Of a stretch of DNA of 64,000 nucleotides, positions 16,607 through 25,829 are shown piece by piece. This DNA comes from Bacillus sp. T33-2 (GTDB lineage: Bacteria; Bacillota; Bacilli; Bacillales; Cytobacillaceae), in the NCBI RefSeq assembly GCF_002860205.1, contig NZ_PGVB01000027.1:20215-84214 (forward strand), read 5' to 3'. Positions within the stretch are counted from its first letter, which is position 1. Every line of letters begins with the position of its first letter. Below the pieces are notes generated by a model that worked only from the letters and a program-made list of their open reading frames with translations, did not search any database and was not told the DNA's origin. The translations under genes were made by a program, and so were the position numbers.

Positions 16607-17149
16607 GTGAAGATTCGATCTGCCACGATTGAGGATGTGAAAGGAATCGCCAAAGTGCATGTGGACAGTTGGCGAAGCACTTATCGGGGGATCGTCCCGG
16701 ATGTGTTATTGGATGAAGAACTTACATACGAATCACGTGAAAAGCAATGGACAGATCATTTCGGCGCCGCCAGTACAGATTCCATTCTGGCTGTGGCAGA
16801 AGATGAGAAAAATCAAATCGCAGGCTTTATATCAGGCGGTGCCGAAAGGGACGGCGACCCTGTATATAAAGGAGAATTATACGCCATCTATATATTAAAG
16901 GAATATCAAAAACAGGGATTGGGACAAAAATTACTCCTTCCCCTTCTTGATTTTTTAAACTCAAGGGACATTGACAACATGCTGGTTTGGGTGTTCCGGG
17001 ACAACAATTCCAGGGGCTTCTACCAAACTTTGGGGGGCAAGCTTTATAAAGAAGGCGAATTCGAGATAGGGGGGGCGAAAGTGACTGAACAAGCTTATGC
17101 ATGGGATAATATAACCAGGCTTAGAGACGAATTGCTAAGGAAATTATGA
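16607..17149 (+). CDS. GNAT family N-acetyltransferase
   Basis: 180 residues from a GTG at 16607 with GAGGGGG seven bases upstream. The acetyl-CoA site is KEYQKQGLGQKLLLPLL (about residues 100-116), followed by VFRDNNSRGFYQTLGG. The N-terminal HVDSWRSTYRGIVPD is typical of a large GNAT subgroup in Bacillus. The substrate is unknown. It is separated from the quorum-type operon by a terminator. Confidence 0.9.
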   Translation: MKIRSATIEDVKGIAKVHVDSWRSTYRGIVPDVLLDEELTYESREKQWTDHFGAASTDSILAVAEDEKNQIAGFISGGAERDGDPVYKGELYAIYILKEYQKQGLGQKLLLPLLDFLNSRDIDNMLVWVFRDNNSRGFYQTLGGKLYKEGEFEIGGAKVTEQAYAWDNITRLRDELLRKL

Positions 17150-17235
17150 TATGCGTTTGCTATGTACTTTCCTAAGGGTATCACCTCAGGTAGAAGGCAT
17201 TGGCGTTGGTCCATTCTATAATAGAGGTGAAATTG

Positions 17236-18717
17236 ATGAACATGGATAAATACAGGACCATTTTACAGGCAAAAGAAGGCGAACTGGATGCGTTAAAAGA
17301 TAAAGCTGCTTCTTGTCCATGGAAACCTTTCTACCATATCCACCCCGAATTCGGCTTGATGAATGATCCGAACGGCCTGGCTTTTTTTAATGGGGAATAT
17401 CACGTCTTCTACCAGTGGTATCCATATGGCCCGATCCATGGCATGAAGCACTGGGGCCATGTCAAGTCGAAGGATCTCAGTCATTGGGAAAGGATGCCTG
17501 TTGCCATTATTCCGACGGAAAACTACGAATCACACGGGGCATACTCTGGAGGGGCGCTGGCCAAGGATGATCAGCTGTACCTTTACTACACCGGGAATAT
17601 CAAGTTTGGTGACGAAAGCCATATGCGTGATGCAAACCAGTGCCTTGCCGTTTTGGACAATGGCGGGGAAATTCAAAAGCATGAAAAAAATCCGGTCATT
17701 GAGGGCACCCCTGAGGGCTACACAGGGCATGTCCGCGACCCGAAGGTTTGGAAACAAGGGGACAGCTATTACATGGTACTTGGCGCCCAGCGGGAAAATG
17801 AAACAGGTACACTGATTATTTACGAGTCTGGCGACGCCGTTGACTGGAGCTTAAAAGGTGAATTAAAGACCAATCTTGGCGAATTCGGATATATGTGGGA
17901 ATGCCCGGACTATTTTCAGCTTGATGGCAGAGATGTGCTCGTGTTTTCACCGCAGGGAATTGGAAATGAAACAGGAAACAACTTTCAGAATATCTTTAAT
18001 GTCATTTATGCAGTTGGTAAAATGGACCTTGAAAAACTGGAATTCATTGTTGAACATTACCAGGAAATAGATAAAGGCTTCGATTTTTATGCACCGCAAA
18101 CGTTTGAGGGTAAAGATGGCAGGCGGCTCATGTTTGCATGGGCCGGCGTAGGTGAAACTGAATTCCCGTCTGATAAAAACATGTGGGCCCATATGCTGAC
18201 ACTGCCCAGAGAGCTTCACCTTGACGGAAATATACTGAAACAGAAGCCTGCAAATGAATTAAAAAGCTTGAGGTCCGGCAGAATACGTTTCGAAGGAAGC
18301 ACCCAGGGCACCAGAGTATTGGAAGATATAGGAGGAAATGCTGTTGAGATGTCAGTCAGAATGTCTCCTGATGACGCGGCCCTATTTGGGCTGGAACTGT
18401 TCCATTCTAATCAGGAAGGCTTCCGGATTGAGTTTGACAGGATGTTAAAGGCTGTATCAATTGACCGCAGGAAATTCAATAATCCGATAAAATCAGAGAA
18501 AAGGGGCATTAGGACTGCTGGCTGGATTCCATCAGACCAGGTTGAACTAACCATTTTTATCGATAAAAGCATTGTGGAAATATTTATTGATGACGGAGAG
18601 ACAGTATTCACATCAAGAGTTTTTCCCGAGGCCGAATCAATTGGCGTGCAATTGTTTTCAGATAAAATGGTACACTGGCAAGTAGACCAATTTAACTTAA
18701 CAAGAGGAATTGAATGA
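17236..18717 (+). CDS. sacA: Sucrose-6-phosphate hydrolase / beta-fructofuranosidase (GH32)
   Basis: 493 residues of a GH32 enzyme that hydrolyses sucrose or sucrose-6-phosphate in the cytoplasm. The three catalytic residues are Asp44 (NDPNGL), Asp168 (RDPKVW) and Glu222 (WECPDYF). No signal peptide is present. The C-terminal beta-sandwich is complete. The start at ATG 17236 follows AGAGGTGA; ATG 17242 is also possible. Unusually, no sucrose PTS transporter (sacP/scrA), fructokinase or regulator lies next to it, so uptake must be encoded elsewhere. Confidence 0.9.
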   Translation: MNMDKYRTILQAKEGELDALKDKAASCPWKPFYHIHPEFGLMNDPNGLAFFNGEYHVFYQWYPYGPIHGMKHWGHVKSKDLSHWERMPVAIIPTENYESHGAYSGGALAKDDQLYLYYTGNIKFGDESHMRDANQCLAVLDNGGEIQKHEKNPVIEGTPEGYTGHVRDPKVWKQGDSYYMVLGAQRENETGTLIIYESGDAVDWSLKGELKTNLGEFGYMWECPDYFQLDGRDVLVFSPQGIGNETGNNFQNIFNVIYAVGKMDLEKLEFIVEHYQEIDKGFDFYAPQTFEGKDGRRLMFAWAGVGETEFPSDKNMWAHMLTLPRELHLDGNILKQKPANELKSLRSGRIRFEGSTQGTRVLEDIGGNAVEMSVRMSPDDAALFGLELFHSNQEGFRIEFDRMLKAVSIDRRKFNNPIKSEKRGIRTAGWIPSDQVELTIFIDKSIVEIFIDDGETVFTSRVFPEAESIGVQLFSDKMVHWQVDQFNLTRGIE

Positions 18718-18827
18718 AAATTCATGTGCAACCCCCACATATTCCATCCTCGCACCGAAGATTCTGGTGAAAGGGTTTTTTAGTAATTATTCTTCTAGAT
18801 CCGGAAAATGCATTGAGGAGGTTCGGC

Positions 18828-18956
18828 ATGGAAACGTATGTGGCAGATATTGACCAACTATTGGAAGATACGGTTGAGATTGCCGAAAATGAGCAATGTT
18901 ATTCCATTGGTTTTATTGAAATTGACCATTTGCTTGAAAATACCCGTGACTGGTAA
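18828..18956 (+). CDS. Small acidic protein, 42 aa
   Basis: ATG 18828 follows GAGGAGG at 18815-18821. The product, starting METYVADIDQLLEDTVEIAE and ending HLLENTRDW, is acidic and probably helical. I do not recognise the family. It has its own terminator, so it is likely a real gene. Confidence 0.65.
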   Translation: METYVADIDQLLEDTVEIAENEQCYSIGFIEIDHLLENTRDW

Positions 18957-18970
18957 GCGATACCGCATTT

Positions 18971-19004
18971 AAGAGGCCTTCCATTTAAAGATGGGAGGTT
19001 TTTT
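18971..19004 (+). terminator. Rho-independent terminator
   Basis: GAGGCCTTCCAT pairs imperfectly with GATGGGAGG, followed by TTTTTTA. It lies downstream of the 42-residue gene. Confidence 0.75.
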
Positions 19005-19075
19005 ATTGTCGTTTCCGTGAAACGAACGTTTGTGCTATGATTGACTAAACAATTCAGTTTGGGACAGGAGAGGCC

Positions 19076-21367
19076 ATGGGATACGAAATCAAACTACCGG
19101 TCAGAGGGCTTGTTGAATATGTTTTTCGCAGCGGCAGCATCGAGTCCGGATTCAGGTCTGCGGTCTCCATGACCGAAGGAGCGAAAGTCCACCGGAAGAT
19201 CCAGAAAACTTACGGGGAGTCTGATCATAGTGAAGTTTTCCTCCAGGCACGGATAACATATGAAAATCTGGACTTTATTATAGAGGGACGTTGCGACGGG
19301 CTTTTATTTTCTGAAAACGAAGTAACCATAGATGAAATAAAATCAACATCCGGAGACATTAGGGTTATCCTGGAGGAGAGCTATCCGGTGCACTGGGCCC
19401 AAGCAAAATGCTATGCATACATGTATGCCAAAGACCACGGGATTGACAGGATAAATATCCAGTTAACCTATGTCCAAAAAGAATCCGGGGAGTTCAAAAG
19501 ATTCATCACTTCCAGTTCCATGGCGGAATTGGAGGGTTTCGTAATGGACCTTGCCAAAGGGTATGCCCCGTATGCGAGGTTAAGGATCCACCATGAACAC
19601 AAAAAGGAACAGTCCATAAAGAAATTGGATTTTCCTTTCCCGCAATATAGAAAGGGACAGCGCAAACTTGCAGGAGCGGTGTATAAAACCATCCAGGAAG
19701 GAAAAACCCTGTTTGCGAGCGCTCCAACCGGAATTGGAAAGACGATTTCCACGGTTTTTCCCTCTGTAAAAGCAATTGGAGAAGGGCTCATTCAGCGGAT
19801 CTTTTATTTGACAGCCAAAACGATTACCAGGCAAACTGCCGAAGAAGCTTTCCATTTAATGAATAAAAAAGGGTTATGCATGAAAACCGTGACCATTACG
19901 GCAAAAGAGAAGATTTGTTTTAACGAGGGCGGCAGATGCCGTAAAAATGATTGTGAATTTGCGGATGGTTATTATGACCGGATTAACGGTGCAGTAATGG
20001 ATATTTTCGAGAATGAAACGTCCATGGACCGTTCTGTGATTGAACAATACGCCCTGAAGCACAAGGTTTGCCCGTTTGAATTTTCACTTGATCTTGCTTA
20101 TGCTGCGGATGCTGTCATTTGTGATTACAACTATGTTTTTGATCCGCGGGTTTCTCTAAAAAGGTTATTCGGCGAGCAGAAAAGGCAAACCGTCCTGCTT
20201 GTCGATGAGGCGCATAATCTCGTCGACCGGGCAAGGGAGATGTTCTCCGCGCAGCTGAACAAATCAATATTCCTCGCACTTAAACGAGAGTCCAAAGGAA
20301 AGAGCAAAGGGATTTTTGAAACGTCAGGGCAGTTGAACAATTATTTCATCCGTCTGAAGAAGGAGGCTGGAGGGGAAAAGTCTATCGTATTATCAGAACT
20401 TCCGGATGAATTAAATGCCTTGCTTGAAGCCTTTTCCGGCGAGGCAGAACGGGAGCTTGTTGGCGGGATGGATCCAGAAGATAACCAGCTCCTTCTCGAT
20501 GCATATTTTGCAGCACAGAGCTGGCTGCGCATCGCCAAACTTTATAGTGACCGGTACGTAATCTATGCTGAGGTTATCAGGAAAGATGTTTTTATAAAAC
20601 AATTTTGCATCGATCCTTCAGAGCTATTAGGACGGGCGGGCAGTGAATACAGGAGCCGTATTTTATTCTCGGCTACTTTAACCCCGCACGATTATTTTAT
20701 TGATATGCTCGGCGGCGGCACGGAAGACTACACCGTCAACATTCCGTCACCGTTTCAAGCCGGACAAACAGATGTGTTTATTCAGCCACTATCAACACGC
20801 TACCATGACAGGAGCAAATCAATCGACGCTATTGTGAAAACACTTAGTAATGCTGTAGACAGGAAGCCTGGAAACTTTCTGATTTTCTTTCCGTCATATC
20901 AGTATATGAACTCTGTTTACGAGGAATGGACTGCCGGAAACCCGGACATCAATACAATCATCCAGAGCCAGGGCATGGTTGAAGCTGACCGCGAAGCTTT
21001 TTTGGAGGAGTTTCAGCCCGTCACCGGAAAAGCATTTGTCGGGTTTGCTGTACTGGGCGGCATTTTTTCAGAAGGGATTGACCTGAAAGGGGACCGGCTG
21101 AATGGTGTAGTGGTTGTCGGGGTGGGGTTGCCCCAGATTGGCTTCGAACGGAACCTGATTAAAAAATACTTTTCTGAAACCGGCAAAAATGGATTTGATT
21201 ACGCTTATGTCTATCCCGGGATCAATAAGGTGCTGCAGGCAGGCGGCAGGCTCATCCGCTCGGAAGAGGATACAGGAACAATCATACTTGTGGATGACCG
21301 ATTCCTGCAGGTAAAATATCAGAAAATGCTGCCGGACGAATGGCTTGACTACCAAATCATCCGCTAA
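19076..21367 (+). CDS. PD-(D/E)XK nuclease fused to a Rad3/XPD-like (DinG family) DNA helicase
   Basis: 763 residues. The N-terminus (about 1-150) has a nuclease core with Asp74 (RCDG) and Glu87-Ile-Lys89 (IDEIKS). The helicase follows: Walker A APTGIGKT at about 216-223 and DEAH at 377-380. Four cysteines (281, 288, 293, 332) match the Fe-S cluster domain of XPD/DinG. The C-terminal half has the helicase motif GIFSEGIDLKGD and the arginine region AGGRLIRSEEDTG. It would unwind and cut DNA, probably in repair. ATG 19076 follows AGGAGAG. Single gene. Confidence 0.9.
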   Translation: MGYEIKLPVRGLVEYVFRSGSIESGFRSAVSMTEGAKVHRKIQKTYGESDHSEVFLQARITYENLDFIIEGRCDGLLFSENEVTIDEIKSTSGDIRVILEESYPVHWAQAKCYAYMYAKDHGIDRINIQLTYVQKESGEFKRFITSSSMAELEGFVMDLAKGYAPYARLRIHHEHKKEQSIKKLDFPFPQYRKGQRKLAGAVYKTIQEGKTLFASAPTGIGKTISTVFPSVKAIGEGLIQRIFYLTAKTITRQTAEEAFHLMNKKGLCMKTVTITAKEKICFNEGGRCRKNDCEFADGYYDRINGAVMDIFENETSMDRSVIEQYALKHKVCPFEFSLDLAYAADAVICDYNYVFDPRVSLKRLFGEQKRQTVLLVDEAHNLVDRAREMFSAQLNKSIFLALKRESKGKSKGIFETSGQLNNYFIRLKKEAGGEKSIVLSELPDELNALLEAFSGEAERELVGGMDPEDNQLLLDAYFAAQSWLRIAKLYSDRYVIYAEVIRKDVFIKQFCIDPSELLGRAGSEYRSRILFSATLTPHDYFIDMLGGGTEDYTVNIPSPFQAGQTDVFIQPLSTRYHDRSKSIDAIVKTLSNAVDRKPGNFLIFFPSYQYMNSVYEEWTAGNPDINTIIQSQGMVEADREAFLEEFQPVTGKAFVGFAVLGGIFSEGIDLKGDRLNGVVVVGVGLPQIGFERNLIKKYFSETGKNGFDYAYVYPGINKVLQAGGRLIRSEEDTGTIILVDDRFLQVKYQKMLPDEWLDYQIIR

Positions 21368-21541
21368 ACCAGGCATCGGGTTTTTGTTTAGGAAAGGAAA
21401 TATTTGCAGACAAATTTTGAGTTTAGTTTTTTTAAAACAAGGGTAAATAAACTCGTCGATATATAAATCAAAACATATATAACCACAAAGACTTACTATT
21501 AACGCACTACCTGGGATAATGCACAACAAAGGGGTCTTGTA

Positions 21542-21697
21542 ATGGCAGAAGTTGAAGAACATTTAATTTTCATTAAGGAACTCGGCCGTTTATTCAGGGA
21601 TTACAGGAATTGCAGGGATGAAGAAGTGAAACAGCAAATCATCGAAGATATCCACCTTTTAGGAAGAGCCATTGATTCCGGGGACCAACCGGTTTAA
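21542..21697 (+). CDS. Small protein, 51 aa
   Basis: ATG 21542 follows AAAGGGG with normal spacing. The product, starting MAEVEEHLIFIKELGRLFRD, is helical, charged and soluble. No family recognised. A perfect terminator follows, which supports it as a real transcription unit. Confidence 0.68.
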   Translation: MAEVEEHLIFIKELGRLFRDYRNCRDEEVKQQIIEDIHLLGRAIDSGDQPV

Positions 21698-21719
21698 TGA
21701 TCATGGCATGCCAATGACA

Positions 21720-21747
21720 AGCGGATAGCGGGGGCTAACCGCTTTTT
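21720..21747 (+). terminator. Rho-independent terminator
   Basis: AGCGGATAGC pairs with GCTAACCGCT around a GGGG loop (one mismatch), then TTTTT. Confidence 0.88.
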
Positions 21748-21750
21748 CTG

Positions 21751-22485
21751 TTAAAAAAAGCTGCAAATGATTTTTTTCATCTTTTGCTTGTTACTTTCAA
21801 ATTGCTGCGTTCTGTGGCCATTTGCTCCTGAAGGGTGGGGAAAGCCGGAAAGGCATTGATTTTGTTTAATCAACCCCTCAGCAATCATGCTCCCAAGCAC
21901 TCCTTCCACACTTCTGCCGAGCGGAATGAATAGCGCATTCTTCAATGCTTTAGCCTGTGGCACAAAGTATCCATTCATGTATTTTAGCAACAGATGGTCC
22001 GATAACAATTTCGGGCTGTGCCCTGTGTAGTTTCGGCCATCGATAAAAACGGCATAAGGAATGACAGAAGTCGTATGGAGCAATCCGTCTTTTTCCCCGA
22101 AAAGCTGTGCGGCACTTTCTATTTCGAGGGCTTTAGCCAACTCCAGTTCATCGAGCATTTCGATGATATTTTTCCGCATCGGTCCAAAAAATCTGCTCTC
22201 CCTTTTACATATATAGGGAATCCCACAATGTGGCACGTTTTGAGCGAGACATTTCCTCGCAACTGCGATTGATTTGTTCATCTGCACGAAGCCTGGTGTG
22301 ATACCGATAATGAATATTTTTGCCTCATGGTTGATGTATTCATTGTGAGTACAATAATAAACCTCCATTTTCCTGTCTTTTTCTATTAAAAAATCCTCCG
22401 TCAATATTTCTTCCTTCTCATAACCATCTTTGAGGGGAAGTTGGCTTATCATTTCCAAATAATATGAGAATTGATTAGATGTCAT
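21751..22485 (-). CDS. Uracil-DNA glycosylase superfamily protein
   Basis: 244 residues. IIGITPGF (about 57-64) corresponds to UDG motif 1 and GFPHPSGANGHR (about 215-226) to the HPSGAN-type motif 2 that contacts the base flipped from DNA. Both are present, but the middle of the protein is unlike UNG or the family-4 enzymes and has no Fe-S cysteine set. It is therefore a diverged member whose base specificity is open. AGGAGAAGG precedes the ATG. Confidence 0.75.
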   Translation of the reverse strand: MTSNQFSYYLEMISQLPLKDGYEKEEILTEDFLIEKDRKMEVYYCTHNEYINHEAKIFIIGITPGFVQMNKSIAVARKCLAQNVPHCGIPYICKRESRFFGPMRKNIIEMLDELELAKALEIESAAQLFGEKDGLLHTTSVIPYAVFIDGRNYTGHSPKLLSDHLLLKYMNGYFVPQAKALKNALFIPLGRSVEGVLGSMIAEGLIKQNQCLSGFPHPSGANGHRTQQFESNKQKMKKIICSFF

Positions 22486-22592
22486 TTGCCTTCTCCTGGA
22501 ATATTACTCGAATGAATGGTATGAGGAATCATATACATATTTTAGAAAAGAATATTTTTAGATACAAAAAGTTCAATTCCGGGGGGATGTGC

Positions 22593-22778
22593 GTGAAAGG
22601 CTGGAGAATCCAGATCCTGTCCAATGACGGGAAAAGGGAGTTCAAAGATTTCGAGGGAGAGCCAGAATTAAAACGATATTTAATGGATATGCCAGTAAAA
22701 ACCCTTTTGCATGCGACAATCTATGATCCGGACTTGAGGAGCATGGACGGCAGAAATTATTTTTTTTATTATTTCTAA
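22593..22778 (+). CDS. Small hypothetical protein, 61 aa
   Basis: GTG 22593 follows GGGGGGA by about five bases; ATG 22587 lies within the ribosome site. The product starts VKGWRIQILSNDGKREFKDF and ends in aromatic residues (NYFFYYF). No family recognised. It is followed by a good terminator. Confidence 0.6.
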   Translation: MKGWRIQILSNDGKREFKDFEGEPELKRYLMDMPVKTLLHATIYDPDLRSMDGRNYFFYYF

Positions 22779-22808
22779 AAACAAGAAAATTAGCCAGCAA
22801 TGATCGAA

Positions 22809-22840
22809 AAAAGCGCGGCCACAAAACCCGCGCTTTTAAA
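22809..22840 (+). terminator. Rho-independent terminator
   Basis: AAAAGCGCGG / CCGCGCTTTT perfect 10-bp stem with a 9-base loop; the stem ends in T residues and could work in both directions. Confidence 0.85.
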
Positions 22841-22997
22841 ATTGGAGTGAATTAATGCCTCCAATGCAACTATCGAAGCAATGGAATTCTCTCAAAAAAT
22901 AACTGCTATTTGTGATAAAATATGTGATGAAACATTTAACGATGCGTGCACCATGGGGTATAATCATGCTGTACATATAAAGTAAAGGAGCAGATTT

Positions 22998-23930
22998 ATG
23001 GATAAAGTACTTGTATTCGGCCATAAAAATCCAGACACAGATACAATTTGTTCAGCGATTGCTTATGCTGAATTAAAAAAGCAGCTCGGTGTAGATGCGG
23101 AGCCTGTCCGCTTGGGAAATATCAGCAATGAAACGAAATATGCGCTGGATTATTTTAAAGCAGAAGCGCCGCGACTTGTGGAAACAGTCGCCAATGAAAC
23201 AAAAGAAGTCATTCTTGTTGACCACAATGAGCGCCAGCAAAGCGTGTCAGATATCGACCAAGTCCGGGTCCTTGAAGTCATCGACCACCACCGGATTGCC
23301 AATTTTGAAACGAGCGACCCGCTGTATTACCGCGCTGAGCCAGTTGGGTGCACAGCAACGATCCTTAATAAATTATACAAAGAGAATGGCGTGGAAATCA
23401 GCAAGCAGACTGCAGGGCTGATGCTGTCCGCGATCATTTCTGACTCATTGCTGTTCAAATCCCCAACCTGCACAGATCAAGACGTGGCTGCAGCCCGTGA
23501 ACTGGCGGAAATTGCAGGAGTTGATGCGGAAAACTACGGCCTGGCCATGCTAAAAGCCGGTGCTGATTTAAGCGACAAGACTATCGGTGAGTTGATTTCC
23601 CTTGATGCAAAAGAATTCCAGATGGGTTCAAGCAAAGTGGAAATTGCCCAGGTGAACGCTGTTGACGTTAATGATGTGTATTCACGCCAGCCAGAAGTAG
23701 AAGAAGCCCTTTCAAGGGTAATTGCTGATAAAAATCTCGACCTGTTTCTCCTGGTTGTCACTGACATCCTGGAAAACGATTCAGTCGCCCTTGCATTAGG
23801 CAGGCAAACTCATGCGGTAGAGAAAGCATTCAATGTAACACTTGAAAACAACAAAGCCATCCTGAAAGGTGTCGTTTCCCGCAAAAAACAAATTGTTCCT
23901 GTGTTGACCGATACATTTAACCAGCTTTAA
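22998..23930 (+). CDS. ppaC: Manganese-dependent inorganic pyrophosphatase (family II)
   Basis: 310 residues, the standard length. It hydrolyses pyrophosphate to drive biosynthesis. The DHH-family metal ligands are at the expected positions: His9, Asp13 and Asp15 (HKNPDTD), Asp75 (DHNE) and Asp96-His97-His98. The C-terminal DHHA2 domain carries SRKKQIVP, which binds the product. AAGGAG precedes ATG 22998. TATAAT at 22959-22964 is a plausible -10 box. A strong terminator follows. Confidence 0.97.
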   Translation: MDKVLVFGHKNPDTDTICSAIAYAELKKQLGVDAEPVRLGNISNETKYALDYFKAEAPRLVETVANETKEVILVDHNERQQSVSDIDQVRVLEVIDHHRIANFETSDPLYYRAEPVGCTATILNKLYKENGVEISKQTAGLMLSAIISDSLLFKSPTCTDQDVAAARELAEIAGVDAENYGLAMLKAGADLSDKTIGELISLDAKEFQMGSSKVEIAQVNAVDVNDVYSRQPEVEEALSRVIADKNLDLFLLVVTDILENDSVALALGRQTHAVEKAFNVTLENNKAILKGVVSRKKQIVPVLTDTFNQL

Positions 23931-23943
23931 AACATGAAGAGAG

Positions 23944-23980
23944 GAGTGTAAAATCAAAATGGTTTTACACTCTTTTTTTT
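23944..23980 (+). terminator. Rho-independent terminator of ppaC
   Basis: GAGTGTAAAATC pairs with GGTTTTACACTC, followed by eight T residues. Confidence 0.95.
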
Positions 23981-24105
23981 GGTTTTTGGTGTTCTTTGTA
24001 TAGAATTAATTTTGTAATATTATGAAAAACGAGTTATTTTTTTCTATAAAAATAGTATAATATAAGTGGCGTCAATTATACTAATGGCTAGAAGGTAGGG
24101 GAAAA

Positions 24106-24556
24106 ATGACATTTTATGGTGTGTTGCTGTTGATCCACATTGTTGCAGCGTTACTGGGTTAGGAGCTAGCTTCGCAATTCCGGTTGTCATGAGTGCCGGG
24201 AAAACGACGAGCCAGGCAAAGTTTTGTTTAGAACTCGCCGCTAAAATTGAAAAATTGCCGAAAATCGGAAGTATCACTCTACTTTTGACCGGGATTGTAA
24301 TGGCAATTATCAACCTGATCTATTTAGGGAAGGCTGGTTTCTATCGTCTCTAGGAATCTATATCGGGGTTCAATTTATCGTTGCAGGTGTTTTGCCAAGG
24401 ACCATGAAGCAGCAAGCCGCGGCTCTTGAAGAAGCGGCAGGAGAAACACTTCCCATGAAGTATGTAGAATTGGGAAAGAAAGCAGCACCCTACAACAGTG
24501 TTGTCCATGAATCAGCAGTTATTCTCATCATCTTAATGTTTACGAAACCCTTTTAA
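24106..24556 (+). pseudogene. Frameshifted DUF2269-like integral membrane protein
   Basis: The frame starts MTFYGVLLLIHIVAALLG, stops, then resumes one frame over as GASFAIPVVMSAGKTTSQ and runs to a second stop. A third frame starting WFLSSLGIYIGVQFIVAG continues to TAA 24554. Joined, they make one membrane protein of about 150 residues. Each switch needs one extra base: a T near GGGTTAGG (24158-24166) and an A near GGGAAGG (about 24330). The family resembles DUF2269. Both breaks are in short homopolymers, so assembly error is possible. Confidence 0.8.
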
Positions 24557-24568
24557 ATACAAAGAAAC

Positions 24569-24600
24569 AACCAACACTGTTTGTAAAGTGTTGGTTTTTA
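24569..24600 (+). terminator. Rho-independent terminator
   Basis: AACCAACACT pairs with AGTGTTGGTT around a 9-base loop, then TTTT. Confidence 0.9.
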
Positions 24601-24725
24601 ACATTACATAGAGAATGGTGAAAATATAAAAAAATCTAAATGAAACTTTTAATATAATTATGCGTAATAGTTAGGTGGCGAAAGCAAGTTTACATATCCG
24701 GCTCAATGAGGAGGGGTGCGGGCAA

Positions 24726-24863
24726 ATGAAAATGCAAAAGAAAAGGAATAAAAAGAACGATGATAAATGGGACATATTTGAGTTGGCATTCGATATCATT
24801 GAGCCATTGTTTTTATTGCTTAGATTTATTGCTAGAGTAATTGCTAAAATCGTTCATCACTGA
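24726..24863 (+). CDS. Small amphipathic protein, 45 aa
   Basis: GAGGAGGGG lies about nine bases before ATG 24726. The product has a very basic start (MKMQKKRNKKN) and a hydrophobic second half (LAFDIIEPLFLLLRFIARVI) ending IAKIVHH, so it probably sits at the membrane. No family is recognised. The small, basic, amphipathic form is also seen in peptide toxins and bacteriocins, but nothing else supports that. Confidence 0.6.
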   Translation: MKMQKKRNKKNDDKWDIFELAFDIIEPLFLLLRFIARVIAKIVHH

Positions 24864-24967
24864 AACCACATCATTTTTTGGAAGGAAGAAAAACTTCATA
24901 TGGGTCGATGGGCTTCCTAAGTGGGAGTCCTGTTTTTGTACATATAATTTGGTCAGGGGGAAAGGGA

Positions 24968-25735
24968 ATGTATAGTCAGGATCCATACAATTGCAGGGTG
25001 GAATGGGGTAAGCGTGGTGCCAGGGAGGCAGCTGGTCGGGGAGATATCATTATTATTGTGGACGTTCTCAGTTTTTCTACGGCCGTAACTGCTGCGGTAC
25101 ACTCTGGTGCAGCCATTTACCCATTCCCGCCCCCTATAAATGAGGAAGCAAGTGCATTCGCAGCCCAACTTGGTGCTGAACTTTTGCTTGGCAGGGCCGA
25201 AGCGGCCAAAATCGGAAGGCCATCCCTTTCTCCAGTATCGTTTGCTCCAGAGTTAAAAGGGAATAAGTTTGTTATGTGTTCACTGAACGGTGCAGCATGC
25301 ACGGCAGTGGCTGCGGCCGTGCCAGCCCTCCTTGCCGGAAGCCTGCTGAACGCTACGGCTGTGGCAGAAACGGCTGATTTGCTCCAAACCAGGACAGGAG
25401 CGAACATAACTGTTATAGCTTGCGGTGAACATTGGAACAATCCTAAAGAAGGTGAAAATGTACTGCGGCCATCATTGGAAGATTATCTCGGTGCAGGTGC
25501 GATACTCTCCGAACTGCGCGGGGCCAAATCTCCCGAGGCATTGGTATGTATCGGGGCTTATGAGCATTCAAAACCATCACTGGAACAATTGATTTGGGAC
25601 TGTGGAAGCGGCCGGGAATTGCGCAAGAAGGGCTATGAACAAGATGTGAGATTTTCAAGCCAACTAGATTACTGCAGAACCGTTCCGATCCTTGTTGAAA
25701 ATCACTTTGTGCCAGCACTCGGTCATGCCCAGTAG
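24968..25735 (+). CDS. 2-phosphosulfolactate phosphatase, ComB family
   Basis: 255 residues from ATG 24968. The ComB signature IVDVLSFSTAVTAAVHSGA is at about 35-53, with CSLNGAACTA near 110 and IACGEHWN near 155. ComB removes phosphate from 2-phosphosulfolactate to give sulfolactate, which in Bacillus spores (YitC) is an abundant metabolite. The partner phosphosulfolactate synthase is not adjacent, so the physiological role here is unproven. A longer frame back to 24878 lacks a ribosome site. Confidence 0.82.
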   Translation: MYSQDPYNCRVEWGKRGAREAAGRGDIIIIVDVLSFSTAVTAAVHSGAAIYPFPPPINEEASAFAAQLGAELLLGRAEAAKIGRPSLSPVSFAPELKGNKFVMCSLNGAACTAVAAAVPALLAGSLLNATAVAETADLLQTRTGANITVIACGEHWNNPKEGENVLRPSLEDYLGAGAILSELRGAKSPEALVCIGAYEHSKPSLEQLIWDCGSGRELRKKGYEQDVRFSSQLDYCRTVPILVENHFVPALGHAQ

Positions 25736-25829
25736 TGACTATAGTCGGAATGAGAGAGGCTTAATGGGACATAATTAGCAGAACGTCCAAGGTTGTGTCC
25801 AATTGACAGGATCCAAAGTGCTTAGGTCA

